This document shows positions 1 through 10,476 of a stretch of DNA of 38,281 nt, piece after piece. The first letter of the stretch is position 1. Each line of letters starts with the position of its first letter. Origin of the DNA: Prochlorococcus sp. AG-347-J20 (lineage in GTDB: Bacteria; Cyanobacteriota; Cyanobacteriia; PCC-6307; Cyanobiaceae); the NCBI GenBank assembly GCA_003281485.1, contig QCBW01000014.1, positions 1-38,281 of the forward strand, given 5' to 3'. The notes below the pieces were generated by a model. The model was given only the letters and a program-made list of their open reading frames with translations, had not been told where the DNA came from and did no database searches. The position numbers and the translations under genes are program-made.

Positions 1-409
1 ATGTACACGGAATAGTATCCTGAGCTGTTTTATAAATAACTTCGCTAACTCTGTCTGCATCTTCTGTAAGTCTATATGTAAAATCTCCTGCTGAAATCTT
101 TGCGACAGAATTCATTTTTATTTTTTTTATTTTGCTAAATAAATTTCCCCTCATTACTGCACTAATTTCTAAAGAAGGTTCTGCTATAAAAACATCTTGA
201 CCAAATTGGGCAGCTTTCTGAATTAAAAATACTAATAAAGATTTAAATATTATGCTAGAAACTTTTGAAAGGTCACCAGAGCCAATTGCTGGTATTAAGT
301 TACCAGCGTAATAGGCTAATAGAGGCCAACAAGCTACATATATAACCATGCATATAAAACCTTTTATAAACCTATTAAAATATGGTTTGACAGGAGGAAT
401 TAATCGCAA
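1..409 (-). CDS. ABC exporter, MsbA-like membrane domain (partial, 3' part outside window)
   Basis: The minus-strand frame is open from the left edge and reads as the start of an ABC exporter transmembrane domain. It shows a hydrophobic helix (MVIYVACWPLLAYYAG), a second helix near SLLVFLIQKAAQFGQD, and the cytoplasmic-loop pattern MRGNLFSKIKKIKMNS then GDFTYRLTEDADRV, typical of lipid or multidrug half-transporters of the MsbA type. The nucleotide-binding domain must lie beyond base 1. The start is uncertain: I chose an in-frame TTG at 409-407. The first in-frame ATG is at 349-347, which would cut into the first helix. The frame stays open even further upstream, antisense to the S4 gene. It is divergent from that gene. 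Substrate cannot be told from this fragment. Confidence 0.72.
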   Translation of the reverse strand, partial: MRLIPPVKPYFNRFIKGFICMVIYVACWPLLAYYAGNLIPAIGSGDLSKVSSIIFKSLLVFLIQKAAQFGQDVFIAEPSLEISAVMRGNLFSKIKKIKMNSVAKISAGDFTYRLTEDADRVSEVIYKTAQDTIPCT

Positions 410-465
410 GATATTGTATATTTTTAATAATCCTACTTTATCAATATCCTGAAATTTACAAAACA

Positions 466-642
466 GTGAAATTAGATCAATTTTTAAAATGGCAAAATTT
501 GGTATCTTCCGGTGGAGAGGCAAAGATTCTAATTAAATCTGGTTCTGTTAAAGTTAATGGTGAGTTAGAAACAAGAAGAGGAAGAAAATTAAATAAAGGA
601 GATAAAGTTATGTTTCTAAAAAATGAATTAATTTTTGAATAG
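466..642 (+). CDS. Small S4-domain RNA-binding protein (YbcJ/YaaA-like)
   Basis: A 58-residue protein starting at GTG 466. It consists almost entirely of an S4 RNA-binding fold: KLDQFLKWQNLVSSGGEAK, then IKSGSVKVNGELETRRGRKL and a basic turn before DKVMFL. This matches the short stand-alone S4 family (E. coli YbcJ, B. subtilis YaaA) of 60-75 residues. A role in binding structured RNA, probably rRNA or tRNA, is known for the fold but not proven here. No ATG occurs in frame before the domain and no clear ribosome-binding site precedes it, so the GTG is chosen because it puts the domain at the N terminus. It ends 52 bp before tpiA on the same strand. Confidence 0.8.
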   Translation: MKLDQFLKWQNLVSSGGEAKILIKSGSVKVNGELETRRGRKLNKGDKVMFLKNELIFE

Positions 643-694
643 TTGGCCTATTCAACTCGGTTTATATTAATATGATTTTCTTGGAGATAGTATT

Positions 695-1420
695 TTGAGA
701 AAATCTGTAATTGCTGGTAATTGGAAAATGCACATGACTTGTGCTGACTCTAAATCTTATTTAGAAGAGTTTATACCCTTAATAAAAAATATAAAGGACG
801 ATCGTAAAGTTGTTATTGCTCCTCCTTTTACAGCTATTTCGACTTTTTCTAGTCATACTAATTTTGAATATTTAGATATTTCTAGTCAAAATATCCATTG
901 GGAGGATGAAGGAGCATTTACTGCAGAAATATCTCCAAAAATGCTTCTTGAGCATAGAGTATCTTATGCAATAGTTGGTCATAGTGAGCCTAGAAAATAC
1001 TTTAGTGAAAGTGATGAACAAATAAATAAAAGAGCTGTTTTTGCACAATCTAGTGGGCTTACTCCGATAGTTTGTGTTGGAGAAACTTTAGAACAAAGAG
1101 AGAGAGGAGAAGCGGATAGAGTTATTACTAGACAAGTTGAACAAGGCCTAGAAAATACAGACCCATCAAATCTCATCGTAGCCTATGAGCCAATTTGGGC
1201 TATTGGTACAGGTAAAACATGTGAGGCTAAAGACGCTAATAATATATGTTCTTTGATTAGAAAATTAATAGGTTTTAAGGATGTGATTATTCAATATGGA
1301 GGATCGGTAAAACCAAATAATATTGATGAAATTATGTCAATGACTGATATAGATGGAGTATTAGTTGGAGGAGCTTCACTGGATCCTAAGAGTTTTGCGA
1401 GAATTGCAAATTATAAATAA
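695..1420 (+). CDS. tpiA: Triosephosphate isomerase
   Basis: Interconverts dihydroxyacetone phosphate and glyceraldehyde 3-phosphate in glycolysis and the Calvin cycle; cytoplasmic dimer. The 241 residues match the usual family length. The substrate-binding N and K are in GNWKMH (N9, K11), the electrophilic His is in VGHSEPR (H96), and the catalytic Glu is in [10 protein letters not shown] (E165). The phosphate-binding end GVLVGGASL is present. The start is TTG 695, preceded by GGAG at 683-686 at good spacing, which supports it over any internal ATG. folP follows and overlaps its 3' end, so the two are probably cotranscribed. Confidence 0.97.
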   Translation: MRKSVIAGNWKMHMTCADSKSYLEEFIPLIKNIKDDRKVVIAPPFTAISTFSSHTNFEYLDISSQNIHWEDEGAFTAEISPKMLLEHRVSYAIVGHSEPRKYFSESDEQINKRAVFAQSSGLTPIVCVGETLEQRERGEADRVITRQVEQGLENTDPSNLIVAYEPIWAIGTGKTCEAKDANNICSLIRKLIGFKDVIIQYGGSVKPNNIDEIMSMTDIDGVLVGGASLDPKSFARIANYK

Positions 1421-2246
1421 GACAAATCCATGGCCAAAAGGCTGGGGACAAAAAACTTCAATTATGGGGGTTATTAATTTAACACCTGATTCATTTAGTG
1501 ATGGAGGAGATTTAAATTCTTCAAAAAAAGTTTTAGATCAAGTTAATCACTTTATATGTAATGGTGTTGATGTTATTGACCTTGGTGCTCAAAGCACTAG
1601 GCCAAATGCGGAGGAAGTTGGTCCTGCCATAGAAATAAAAAGATTGATACCTTATTTGAAATTAATTAAAACAGAATATCCAAATATTTTAATTTCTGTT
1701 GATACTTTTAATTCTGAAGTGGCTTATGAAGCTCTTTTAAATGGGGCTAATTGGATAAATGATGTTACTGGGGGAAGAAGAGATGAAGGTATTTTAGATA
1801 TTGTCTCAAAATTTCATTGCCCATTTGTCATTACTCATAGTCGTGGAAATAGTAAAAATATGAATGAACTTGCCAACTATGAGAATGTGTTGAGTGAAGT
1901 GATGTCCTCCCTTGAGATTTTGATAGAAAATGCTTTGGAGAAAGATATTTCAAAAGAAAATTTAATTGTGGATCCTGGAATTGGTTTTTCAAAAAATTTA
2001 AATCAAAATCTTGAAATTTTAAGAAATCTTGATACATTAAAAAGTTTAAATTTACCAATATTAATTGGTGCATCAAGGAAAAGGTTTATAGGAGAAATTT
2101 TAGATGAGATTGATCCGAAGGAGAGAGATATTGGGACTCTGGCAATAAGTTGTCTTTGTTCAAATTTTAATATAGATATTGTCAGAGTTCATAATGTAAA
2201 AATGAACTCTCAAATTCTTAAAGTTGCTGATAAATTTTATAGATAA
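1404..2246 (+). CDS. folP: Dihydropteroate synthase
   Basis: Condenses p-aminobenzoate with the pterin pyrophosphate to give dihydropteroate in folate synthesis. Signatures seen: [15 protein letters not shown] (pterin/pyrophosphate loop 1), [15 protein letters not shown] (loop 2), [33 protein letters not shown] and the C-terminal VRVHNVK. The TIM-barrel order is complete. The start is ambiguous: the frame has TTG at 1365 (293 residues, overlapping tpiA by 56 bp) and TTG at 1404 (280 residues, overlapping tpiA by 17 bp). I prefer 1404 because the conserved domain begins soon after and a weak AAGAG lies at 1388-1392; 1365 has a GGAG upstream, but that falls inside conserved tpiA codons. It ends 2 bp from the convergent chlH stop. 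Confidence 0.95.
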   Translation: MQIINKTNPWPKGWGQKTSIMGVINLTPDSFSDGGDLNSSKKVLDQVNHFICNGVDVIDLGAQSTRPNAEEVGPAIEIKRLIPYLKLIKTEYPNILISVDTFNSEVAYEALLNGANWINDVTGGRRDEGILDIVSKFHCPFVITHSRGNSKNMNELANYENVLSEVMSSLEILIENALEKDISKENLIVDPGIGFSKNLNQNLEILRNLDTLKSLNLPILIGASRKRFIGEILDEIDPKERDIGTLAISCLCSNFNIDIVRVHNVKMNSQILKVADKFYR

Positions 2247-2248
2247 AA

Positions 2249-5200
2249 TTATTCTTTTACACCTTCGATTTTATCTTCGACTTCTTGGTATAGTTCCTTC
2301 AACTGTTCTATATTTTCCTCTGACGTCTCCCAGTATCCTCGACCATTAACTTCTAGTAAAGTTCCTACTATTCTTCTAAAACTATTAGGATTTAGATCCA
2401 TCAACCTTTTCCTCATCTCTTCGTCATTTATAAATGTTTCATTAGTTTCTTCATATACAAAATTATCTACTTGTCCACTTGTTGCGCTCCAACCCAAGGT
2501 ATAATTAAGTCTGTTAGAAAGCTCTCTTACTCCCTCATAACCAGATTTAAGCATACCTTCGTACCATTTTGGATTTAAAAGTTTTGTCCTTGAGTCTAAT
2601 CTAATAGTCTCACCAAGCGTCCTGACTTGAGCATTAGAAGTTGTGGTATCTGCTATGTAGCTACTTGGTTCTTTGCCGTCATCTCTTAGTGTTTTTATTA
2701 ATTTGGTTGGATCTGAATCAAAATAATGACTTACATCTGTTAAAGAAATTTCAGATGAATCAAGGTTTTGGAATGTAACATCTGCAGTTTTCATGACAGA
2801 TTCAAAAACATCTCTTTTTTGATTCATTTCTCCTGGATTATCAGCATTGAAAGCATATGTCTTTCTTGATAAATACATTTCTTGTAATTCATTTTCTTCT
2901 TCCCAAGTTGAATTTTCTACAGCTAAATTAACATTCGAACTGTAGCTGCCACTTGCATTAGAAAATACTCTCGCAGAAGCATCTCTTATTGAAGTGCCTT
3001 CTTTTTCTGCTTGTTCCAGTGAGTGTTTCCTTACGAAATTCGACTCAAGAGGTTCATCAGCCTCAGCAGCTAATTTGACTGCCTGATCTATTAATGCCAT
3101 TTGATTAATAAATAGATCTCTAAATACTCCAGAACAATTGACGACTACATCAATTCTTGGTCTACCTAATTCTTCTAATGGGATTAATTCCAATTTGTTG
3201 ATTCTCCCTACAGAATCTGGTTTTGGTTTTACCCCAACAAACCATAAGATTTGGGCAAGAGATTCTCCATAGGTTTTGATATTGTCTGTGCCCCATAAAA
3301 CGCAAGCAATTGTCTCGGGCCAAGTACCTTGTTCTTCCTTTTGTCTTTCAATTAATTTGTCAACCACTGACTTTGCTGCCGCGACTGCTGCTGTAGTTGG
3401 AATTGATTGAGGATCAAGTGCATGAATGTTTTTACCACTGGGTAACACACCTGGGTTTCTGATAGGATCCCCTCCCGGTCCAGGTAAAACATAATTGCCA
3501 TCTAATGCCTTAATAAGGCTATCCATTTCTTTATCTGCGCAAACCTGTTCCAAACAGAAAAGTAAGTAATCAAATAATTTATTTAATTCTTTCTGATTTA
3601 CTTCATTAAATCCATTTAATCTACAAACTCTTAACCATGGAGTAGGTAAATTTAAACCAAATAATTTAAGAAAGTCAAACAATTTGGAAAGAAGTGATTT
3701 TTCTAAATAAACTCTGCCATCAACAATTTTTAAAGAGTTAACCATGGCAAAAATAGAATCTCTAGCCGTTTTTATGATTTTTTCATTTAACTCAACAAAT
3801 TTAAGTTTACCTTTGTTATTACCATCATAAATTTCATCAATTTTCAGGCCTATGGATTCTGCCAAGAGTCCAGGAAGAGATCTTAATCCCTCTTGTTCTC
3901 TTTCTAAAGATGCAATATTAACAAGGGTTGCAACTGCTTCTTCTGCCGTTGGAGCTTCTCCAATAGTATGAAGACCACAAGGTAATAGTCTACTTTCTAT
4001 TTCCATCAACTGTTTATAAATGTTCCCAACAAATAAATCTCTTTCATCTATAGAAAGTTCTTCTACGTCTTTTGAAGGAAGCTCAACATCTTTATCAAGG
4101 TTACATTGTTTAGAAGTCTCGACAATTGCATTAACAATTTGAATGCCTCTACTATTTTCTCTTAGTTGTTGATAAGAACCAACAAGTTCACTTAGTTCTT
4201 TAAGTCCTTTGTAAAGTCCTGCATTTTCTGCAGGAGGAGTCAGATAGCTAATAGTTGAAGCGTATCCTCTTCTTTTCGCAATTGTTGCTTCAGAAGGATT
4301 GTTTGCTGCATAGTAATATAAATTAGGCAACGATCCAATGAGAGAATCCGGATAGCATGTTTCACTCATTCCAATTTGTTTACCGGGCATAAATTCAAGT
4401 GAACCGTGTGTTCCGAAGTGAAGTACAGCATCAGCACCCCAAATTTTTTCTACATAAGTGTAATAAGCTGCAAATCCATGATGAGGGCTAGCACTTCTTG
4501 AATAAAGTAATCGCATTGGATCACCTTCGTAGCCGAATGTAGGCTGGACTCCTATAAAAACATTTCCAAAATGTTTTCCATAAATTAGAAGATTCTGACC
4601 ATCACTATTTAAGTTCCCAGGTGGTTTACCCCAATTCTCTTCAAGTCTTTGTGAATATGGTGTGAATTCTTCGTACTCTTTAACTGACATCTTATGAGCA
4701 ATGTTTAATTCTGGAGAACCATCCATAGCTTCAGGATTGTTGATTACTTTTTCCATTAATTCTTTTGAATTACCTGGAAGTTCATCTATTTGATAACCTT
4801 TCGATTTCATTTCATGAAGAACTCTGTATATTGAACCAAAAACATTCAAGTATGCAGCAGTACCTACATTTCCTTTGTCAGGTGGAAAACTAAAAACTGT
4901 AATAGCTAATTTTTTGTCCTTTCTTTGCTTTACCCGTAAAGTTGACCATTTTATTGCTCTTTCAGCTATTACATCTACTCTATCTTGAAGCGTATGCGCC
5001 TTTCCTGTGGCATCATCACGACCCGAGAGAATAATAGGTTCAATTGCTCCATCAAGCTCTGGAATCGCAATTTGAAGTGCGACCTGAACTGGGTGTAATC
5101 CCAGATCACTATCTTCCCATTCTTGAGTGGTCTGAAAAACCAAAGGAAGTGCAACCATGTATGGCCTGTTTAGCCTTTTAAGAGCATCAATAGCTTTTGG

Positions 5201-6259
5201 ATGATCTTGTCTTGCGGGCCCTCCAACAAGCGCAAAACCAGTTAAAGATACAACCCCATCTACTATAGGTAAATCCTTATTGATTGAATCATAATAAAAT
5301 TCATTAACTGGCTTAGAAAAATCAAGACCACCACAGAAAATAGGAAGAACTCTTGCTCCTCGGTATTCTAATTCCTGGATAACAGCAACATAATGAGCAT
5401 CATCTCCAGTTACTATATGGCTTCTTTGGAGTACTAATCCAATTGTTGGTGTTTTGTCATCTTTGGGGTTTATGTCCGTCCTATTATTTTCCCAATTTTG
5501 ATAATCTTTCAGACTTTCAAACATAAAGGGAGCTAGAGGATGCCAAATCCCTAAATCTGGAAAGGTTTCAGGGTCTTGTATTTTGAATTCCTCTATTTGA
5601 TCTTTTATATTCTCTGAAACTGCATACTTTTCAGAAATCATTAACAGGAAGTTTTTTAAGTTATCAGTAGTACCACCTAACCAGTATTGAAAACTAAGGA
5701 TGAATGTTCTAGCATCTTGGGCTTTTTCTACTGGTAGATATTTAAGTATTGAAGGAAGTGTATTTAATAATTTAAGCATTGAATCTTGGAAGCTTGCTCC
5801 ATCAGATTCTTTTTTCTTTTTAATTAAATCTCCAATAATACTTTTAGATTGACCAAGTTGGGCCATACTGAATGAACCTAACTTATTTAATCTCATTACC
5901 TCTGGCATCGAAGGAAAGATTATTGAAGCCTTAAGATTGTCTTTGTATGGAGAAACCGCATCAACTACTTTTTGAGCAAGATCTTCGATAAAAATGAGGG
6001 AAGCAACAAATATGTCTGCATTAGCTATATCCCTTTTGAAATCATCAAAATTATCTTCATTTCTTAGTTCCTCTATAAGATAGCCACTAAGATCTATACC
6101 TATTGGCCCATTCATCTCATTTATTGATTTTGCAGCTTCCGTTAAGGAATTTTGGTATTGTGGCTCAAGGACAACATAAACTGCTTTTATTACAACTTTG
6201 TGTTTGTTATCCTCAACAGGAGATACTCTGCGGTTTGCTGAGCGGACCTGCGTAAACAT
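2249..6259 (-). CDS. chlH: Magnesium chelatase subunit H
   Basis: The 1336-residue porphyrin-binding subunit of Mg-chelatase. With ChlI and ChlD it inserts Mg into protoporphyrin IX, the first committed step of chlorophyll synthesis. Length and order fit the CobN/ChlH family: an N-terminal domain ([15 protein letters not shown]), the conserved [19 protein letters not shown] block near residues 610-628, [21 protein letters not shown] just before it, and [24 protein letters not shown] in the C-terminal half. CobN is the main alternative, but the 1330-residue size and photosynthetic context favour ChlH. Its gene is divergent from dapB across about 100 bp that must hold both promoters, and convergent with folP. 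acsF, two steps later in the pathway, lies 13 kb away on the same strand. Confidence 0.97.
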   Translation of the reverse strand: MFTQVRSANRRVSPVEDNKHKVVIKAVYVVLEPQYQNSLTEAAKSINEMNGPIGIDLSGYLIEELRNEDNFDDFKRDIANADIFVASLIFIEDLAQKVVDAVSPYKDNLKASIIFPSMPEVMRLNKLGSFSMAQLGQSKSIIGDLIKKKKESDGASFQDSMLKLLNTLPSILKYLPVEKAQDARTFILSFQYWLGGTTDNLKNFLLMISEKYAVSENIKDQIEEFKIQDPETFPDLGIWHPLAPFMFESLKDYQNWENNRTDINPKDDKTPTIGLVLQRSHIVTGDDAHYVAVIQELEYRGARVLPIFCGGLDFSKPVNEFYYDSINKDLPIVDGVVSLTGFALVGGPARQDHPKAIDALKRLNRPYMVALPLVFQTTQEWEDSDLGLHPVQVALQIAIPELDGAIEPIILSGRDDATGKAHTLQDRVDVIAERAIKWSTLRVKQRKDKKLAITVFSFPPDKGNVGTAAYLNVFGSIYRVLHEMKSKGYQIDELPGNSKELMEKVINNPEAMDGSPELNIAHKMSVKEYEEFTPYSQRLEENWGKPPGNLNSDGQNLLIYGKHFGNVFIGVQPTFGYEGDPMRLLYSRSASPHHGFAAYYTYVEKIWGADAVLHFGTHGSLEFMPGKQIGMSETCYPDSLIGSLPNLYYYAANNPSEATIAKRRGYASTISYLTPPAENAGLYKGLKELSELVGSYQQLRENSRGIQIVNAIVETSKQCNLDKDVELPSKDVEELSIDERDLFVGNIYKQLMEIESRLLPCGLHTIGEAPTAEEAVATLVNIASLEREQEGLRSLPGLLAESIGLKIDEIYDGNNKGKLKFVELNEKIIKTARDSIFAMVNSLKIVDGRVYLEKSLLSKLFDFLKLFGLNLPTPWLRVCRLNGFNEVNQKELNKLFDYLLFCLEQVCADKEMDSLIKALDGNYVLPGPGGDPIRNPGVLPSGKNIHALDPQSIPTTAAVAAAKSVVDKLIERQKEEQGTWPETIACVLWGTDNIKTYGESLAQILWFVGVKPKPDSVGRINKLELIPLEELGRPRIDVVVNCSGVFRDLFINQMALIDQAVKLAAEADEPLESNFVRKHSLEQAEKEGTSIRDASARVFSNASGSYSSNVNLAVENSTWEEENELQEMYLSRKTYAFNADNPGEMNQKRDVFESVMKTADVTFQNLDSSEISLTDVSHYFDSDPTKLIKTLRDDGKEPSSYIADTTTSNAQVRTLGETIRLDSRTKLLNPKWYEGMLKSGYEGVRELSNRLNYTLGWSATSGQVDNFVYEETNETFINDEEMRKRLMDLNPNSFRRIVGTLLEVNGRGYWETSEENIEQLKELYQEVEDKIEGVKE

Positions 6260-6361
6260 TGATTTTCTTTAAGTATTTCTACCAGACTACGAACGAAAAG
6301 ACGTTATTGTGTGCAATATAAATAGCGTGTAACATCCTTTAAAAAAAAATTTTTTACAAAA

Positions 6362-7210
6362 ATGATTGAAAATTCTAAAAAACCTATACCAGTACTAGTT
6401 TCCGGAGCTTTAGGCAGAATGGGTAGCGAAGTTGTGAATACTGTATTAAATTCTACAGATTGTGAACTTGTTGCAGCAATTGACATAAATGAAGAGAATA
6501 ATGGCTCAAATATTTCTGAATTATTAAAGGTAAAAAAGTGCGATGTTTTTGTTTCAAATGATTTTGAAGGGACATTATGTTCTGTTAGTCAAAATCACAG
6601 AAATGAAGATATCAAACCTGTCCTTGTTGATTTTACTCATCCTAATTCTGTATATGAAAATACCAGATCAGCTATCGCATATGGTATTTCACCAGTAGTA
6701 GGAACTACAGGTCTTAGTCCTTCGCAAATACAAGACTTGTCTGTGTTCGCTCAGAAGGCATCTGTTGGTTGTGCAGTAATTCCTAATTTTTCAGTAGGTA
6801 TGGTTCTTCTTCAGCAGGCAGCATCTGCAGCTGCAAGGTTTTATGACAATGTTGAATTATTAGAGATGCATCATAATCAAAAAGCTGATTCTCCTAGCGG
6901 AACGTGTATAAAAACTGCAGAAATGATTGAAGAATATCCAAAGAAATTTAATCAGAATTTAGTAAATGAGTTTGAGTCATTAAAAGGGGTTCGAGGAGGG
7001 ATCAGAGATTCAGGAATTAATATACATTCTGTACGATTACCAGGATTGTTAGCCCATCAATTGGTAATCATGGGATCTCCTGGTGAAACTTACACAATTA
7101 AGCATGACACTATAGATAGAAAGGCATATATGCCCGGTGTTTTGCAGGCTATAAAAAAAATAGGAAAATATGAATCTTTAATTTACGGACTTGAAAAATT
7201 GATTTTTTAA
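6362..7210 (+). CDS. dapB: 4-hydroxy-tetrahydrodipicolinate reductase
   Basis: NAD(P)H-dependent step of lysine and diaminopimelate synthesis. At 282 residues it is normal length. The Rossmann loop VSGALGRMG lies at residues 13-21, the VVGTTGLS segment follows the cofactor domain, and the substrate and catalytic block [12 protein letters not shown] is at residues 170-181, with the catalytic His pair and Lys/Ser-Gly-Thr intact. The C-terminal domain has [18 protein letters not shown] and [15 protein letters not shown] 6362 follows an A/T tract without an obvious Shine-Dalgarno site. The next gene begins 1 bp after its stop, so the two are likely transcribed together. Confidence 0.97.
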   Translation: MIENSKKPIPVLVSGALGRMGSEVVNTVLNSTDCELVAAIDINEENNGSNISELLKVKKCDVFVSNDFEGTLCSVSQNHRNEDIKPVLVDFTHPNSVYENTRSAIAYGISPVVGTTGLSPSQIQDLSVFAQKASVGCAVIPNFSVGMVLLQQAASAAARFYDNVELLEMHHNQKADSPSGTCIKTAEMIEEYPKKFNQNLVNEFESLKGVRGGIRDSGINIHSVRLPGLLAHQLVIMGSPGETYTIKHDTIDRKAYMPGVLQAIKKIGKYESLIYGLEKLIF

Positions 7211-7211
7211 A

Positions 7212-7853
7212 ATGCTAATTCCAATTAATTCAAATCAAATTTCAAAACTTATTCCTGCTGTTGGTACCGGAAGTCAATTTAAGTACACTTTGGGTAATCC
7301 AAGAAAAATTCTTCAAAGAGTAATAATTTCTTCAATTGGTGGTTTTGTCTCATTAATTATTAGTTCAACTGGAGATCAAACAAATAATTTCTGGTTATTG
7401 CTCTGTGTAGCTTTCTTTTTGTACATCATATGGGGGCCAATACTTGAATCAAGTAGAAAAAATTTGAAGTTAAGAAAATATAAATTTTTTTCTATATTCG
7501 ATGGTTATATAGCAGATATCTATAAAACAGAAAAGATTGAAAGTTCAAGAGAACAATCTAATAGGCAAGGTCGATTAGAAGTTATCGAAAATAAAAGGAC
7601 CTGGTTAGTACTTGAATTGGAAGATGAAGATGGATATTTGGAGAAGTTAAGTTTCCCTATGGAAAATAAGCACAGTCAAATTAGAGTTGGTTCGAGTATA
7701 AGATGTTTGTTAACTTCTAATAACCGCAATTTTGATAGAGATTTTTATCTAACCGATGCATGGTTGCCTGAAATTAATTTATGGGTTGGTGAATACCCCT
7801 ACTTATTAAGACCTGCATTTGAGGAAATTTGCTATATTTACACCAATAGATAG
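7212..7853 (+). CDS. Conserved cyanobacterial membrane protein of unknown function
   Basis: A 213-residue protein beginning 1 bp after dapB. Two hydrophobic segments lie at about residues 37-53 (IISSIGGFVSLIISS) and 60-78 (FWLLLCVAFFLYIIWGPIL), followed by a basic stretch and a soluble C-terminal half rich in beta-like sequence (RTWLVLELEDEDGYLEKLSF, then VGSSIRCLLTS). It ends in WVGEYPYLLRPAFEEIC. I recognise it only as the kind of conserved cyanobacterial protein sometimes auto-labelled as a transporter permease; I see no permease signature, so that label is not supported. Topology suggests a two-helix anchor with a cytoplasmic domain. Confidence 0.8.
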   Translation: MLIPINSNQISKLIPAVGTGSQFKYTLGNPRKILQRVIISSIGGFVSLIISSTGDQTNNFWLLLCVAFFLYIIWGPILESSRKNLKLRKYKFFSIFDGYIADIYKTEKIESSREQSNRQGRLEVIENKRTWLVLELEDEDGYLEKLSFPMENKHSQIRVGSSIRCLLTSNNRNFDRDFYLTDAWLPEINLWVGEYPYLLRPAFEEICYIYTNR

Positions 7854-7872
7854 TTGATATTTATAAATTTTG

Positions 7873-9036
7873 ATGAAAAATAGACTAAATTTTAAAATTG
7901 TTGGCGCTGGTCCAACAGGCTTACTACTTTCAATTGCACTTTCAAAATTTGATTGCGATATTTTCTTAACTGATCAATTGGGAAAAGATAGATTAATTAA
8001 TAAGGATAAAACTTATGCAATTACTCATTCTACGAGGATAATATTATCTAAATTCGGACTTTGGCAAAAATTAGAACCATATTTATTTGGATTTAATACC
8101 TTATCAATATCTGACAGTGTAATTTCTTCTACTTCAATTCTAACAACTTCTGATTTAGATGATGATATTAGTGCTTCTCAAAATATTGGCTGGGTAGTTA
8201 AACATTCAGATCTTATGAGTGTTTTTTTTCGAGAAATGGGTAATCATGATAATATTTTTTTTATAACGCCACAAAAATTACTTCATAAAAATAAATTATT
8301 TGATTATCAATTTTTTTCTACAGGAGCAAATTCTCTTGATAAAAAATTGTTTGATTTTGTGAATTTTAAAAAATCTTATAATCAGTCTTGTTTAACTTTT
8401 AAGGTTGTTATTAGAGGTAATTGTGAAAGGCGTGCTTACGAAATTTTCAGAAAAGAAGGTCCACTTGCATTATTACCTTTAGAAAAAAACTTATATCAAG
8501 TGATTTGGACTTCCAGTACATTAAAGTCCATAGAAAGATTAAATTCAGATAAAAATTTATTAATTGATAATTTATCAACTATCTTGCCAGATGAATTTAA
8601 GTTAGATCAGATTATTGGCGAATTTAATATATTTCCCGTTTCATTATCATTAAATTATCCTTTGTTACATTTTAAAAAATTATTATTTGTAGGGGATGCC
8701 TTTCACACATTTCACCCCGTTGGTGGTCAGGGTCTTAATACTTGCTGGAGAGACGTAAATACTATTTTTGATATTCTAAATAAAAATATTGCTATTACTA
8801 AAATGAATATGAAACTATTTAAGTTTAGGTATTTTTCGAGCAGGATTTTAGATATTATTGTTACGATGCTCGTTACAGATTCTTTGATTTCAATTTTTGC
8901 TAATGAAAACTTTTTTATATTTCCAATAAGAAAATTTTCATTTTCTTTACTAAATAATTTTATTTTTATGAGAAAATTAGTTCTTAATCAAATGACTAAA
9001 TCTCTCGTTTTTTTTAAAATTAAAAAATTATTGTGA
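7873..9036 (+). CDS. UbiH/Coq6-like FAD-dependent monooxygenase
   Basis: A 387-residue flavoprotein hydroxylase. The N-terminal dinucleotide loop is IVGAGPTGLLLSIALSKF (residues 9-26), and the second FAD motif LLFVGDAFHTFHPVGGQGLN lies near residues 269-288, both typical of the ubiquinone hydroxylase/PHBH family. In cyanobacteria such enzymes have been proposed to act on quinone-type rings such as plastoquinone; the substrate here is inference. I chose ATG 7873 rather than the TTG immediately before it. The C-terminal part is hydrophobic and poorly conserved. Its stop overlaps the GTG start of the DUF2949 gene by 4 bp, indicating translational coupling. Sequence between the two FAD motifs is divergent, so precise activity is uncertain. 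Confidence 0.85.
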   Translation: MKNRLNFKIVGAGPTGLLLSIALSKFDCDIFLTDQLGKDRLINKDKTYAITHSTRIILSKFGLWQKLEPYLFGFNTLSISDSVISSTSILTTSDLDDDISASQNIGWVVKHSDLMSVFFREMGNHDNIFFITPQKLLHKNKLFDYQFFSTGANSLDKKLFDFVNFKKSYNQSCLTFKVVIRGNCERRAYEIFRKEGPLALLPLEKNLYQVIWTSSTLKSIERLNSDKNLLIDNLSTILPDEFKLDQIIGEFNIFPVSLSLNYPLLHFKKLLFVGDAFHTFHPVGGQGLNTCWRDVNTIFDILNKNIAITKMNMKLFKFRYFSSRILDIIVTMLVTDSLISIFANENFFIFPIRKFSFSLLNNFIFMRKLVLNQMTKSLVFFKIKKLL

Positions 9037-9230
9037 CAAATTATTTATCAAAAAAAATAATAATTTATTTATTAAATGAGATAGGCTTAGATGAGTCCTC
9101 AATTGAGCTTGGTTTGAAATTATCAATTAAAAATAATACTCCATTGCCAATCTTACTATGGAGTTATGGAATGCTAACTATTGAAGAACTAGATAAATTA
9201 TATTCATTTTTATTTCAAAAAATGGAATAA
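9033..9230 (+). CDS. DUF2949 family small protein
   Basis: A 65-residue protein starting at GTG 9033 inside a GTGA overlap with the stop of the preceding flavoprotein gene. The pattern LLNEIGLDESSIELGLKLS then LPILLWSYGMLTIEELDKLY matches the cyanobacterial DUF2949 family as I remember it: a short all-alpha protein with a conserved L-W-x-Y-G-x-L/M-T core. Function is unknown. No signal peptide or membrane helix is seen. Coupling with the flavoprotein gene may reflect a shared process, but that is only positional evidence. Confidence 0.8.
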   Translation: MTNYLSKKIIIYLLNEIGLDESSIELGLKLSIKNNTPLPILLWSYGMLTIEELDKLYSFLFQKME

Positions 9231-9256
9231 TGCTACTGTTATAATTAGGTATATAA

Positions 9257-9796
9257 GTGGAATTAAGAACAATTACTGTTTTAACGAAGGGGAATCGGGT
9301 TTCAAGGAAATCAATAGAGAAGCTTGATTTATTATTATTAATCTTAGAGACAATAGATTTAAATGGTATACAATCCCTCTACGCCTTATCAAATAAACTT
9401 GATTTAAATGATATCTTGCCAAATAAAATTGCTATTTGGAAATTAAGGAATAATAATCCATTGAGGAGATCTTATATGAATCACAATATTAAATCGAATG
9501 AATTTGACGCCTTGATTAAAATTACTGTTGAAATGTCTAGATATTTATATCCTTATATTAGAAATATTCTTCAATCAAAAGAAAATTCTGAAAAGAGTTC
9601 AGAAGTTTGGAATGATTTTAACAATAGATTTACAGAGTTAATTTACGAGAGGTTAAACATAAATTGTATGCGAGTAAAAAAGCTTTTAAATAAAAATAGA
9701 AATGATGAAATGCTTGTTAAGTCCTTACTGACGTTATCTCTATGTATATCTAATCATGGTTATCTTAAGTTAAAAACTTTTTTACTTAACGTTTAG
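9257..9796 (+). CDS. DUF3038 family protein
   Basis: A 179-residue protein from GTG 9257. The segment IEKLDLLLLILETIDLNGIQ (residues 20-39) followed by IAIWKLRNNNPLRRSY (58-73) is characteristic of the cyanobacterial DUF3038 family. The rest is predicted helical with a charged centre. Function is unknown. The DUF4335 gene follows 1 bp after the stop; the DUF3038-DUF4335 neighbourhood recurs in cyanobacteria as I recall it, which suggests a joint role. Sequence alone does not show localisation, but its partner carries a C-terminal membrane helix, so recruitment to a membrane is possible. Confidence 0.8.
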   Translation: MELRTITVLTKGNRVSRKSIEKLDLLLLILETIDLNGIQSLYALSNKLDLNDILPNKIAIWKLRNNNPLRRSYMNHNIKSNEFDALIKITVEMSRYLYPYIRNILQSKENSEKSSEVWNDFNNRFTELIYERLNINCMRVKKLLNKNRNDEMLVKSLLTLSLCISNHGYLKLKTFLLNV

Positions 9797-9797
9797 T

Positions 9798-10388
9798 ATG
9801 ATGCAGAATAGTTTATTATTTCATCAATCTTCAGCTAGTCTCGAAATAATTGGATTACCCGATTTTTCAAATAATGAAAATAAAGATCAAATATCAATAA
9901 TTTCACAATGGAAATTAACCATAATTGATAAACCTCTTATTGAGGGCAAAATTGAACATTTAGTTCCAATTATGGATGCATTTTATATTTATTCAAATCT
10001 TTTAATAAATAATGAAATGCCTCTATATGAATCAAAATTGATAGACATAAAAGCTGATAATCTATTTATTCATAATGTTGTTCTCAAGAGCTCTAAGTCA
10101 GATGTTAAACCACTAATCATTAAGATTGGCAATTCATTACTTTCAGATATCGTAAATTGTTTTGAACAGTTAAATGAGTCTCCAAAAGTCAGATTAAAAA
10201 AAACTCGTGTTTTAAAAAATGTTCCTAAAAATTTAAGAAATAGACTCCATAACAAAGCTAAAGTTTTTAAAACTATTCTTCCTCCTATTATTTCAATTCT
10301 AACTTTGATTCTATTCTCTACTGCTCTTACATATTTTTATAATCCTGTTGAAGAAAATGAAAACAAAGAAATAATTTATTCAAAATAA
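9798..10388 (+). CDS. DUF4335 family membrane-anchored protein
   Basis: A 196-residue protein with two possible starts (ATG 9798 or ATG 9801). The N-terminal part, with SASLEIIGLPDFS followed by a beta-rich stretch ending ISQWKLTIIDKPLIEGKIEHL, fits the cyanobacterial DUF4335 family. Residues about 135-160 are strongly basic, then a single hydrophobic helix at roughly 162-184 (ILPPIISILTLILFSTALTYF) anchors the protein, leaving a short acidic tail. The gene starts 1 bp after DUF3038. Function is unknown; a membrane-tethered soluble domain pairing with DUF3038 is a reasonable inference from context. Confidence 0.75.
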   Translation: MMQNSLLFHQSSASLEIIGLPDFSNNENKDQISIISQWKLTIIDKPLIEGKIEHLVPIMDAFYIYSNLLINNEMPLYESKLIDIKADNLFIHNVVLKSSKSDVKPLIIKIGNSLLSDIVNCFEQLNESPKVRLKKTRVLKNVPKNLRNRLHNKAKVFKTILPPIISILTLILFSTALTYFYNPVEENENKEIIYSK

Positions 10389-10476
10389 TGACTAATAGCG
10401 CAATTAATATAAACACGATAGTATAGGATAATTTCTTTTTAGAATAATTTTTAAATTTTTTTTTGGGCTTTGATGT

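Noticed and set aside
979..1176. Minus-strand frame of 65 codons inside tpiA
   Set aside because: Antisense shadow of a clear triosephosphate isomerase; no motif and Ser/Cys-rich random look.
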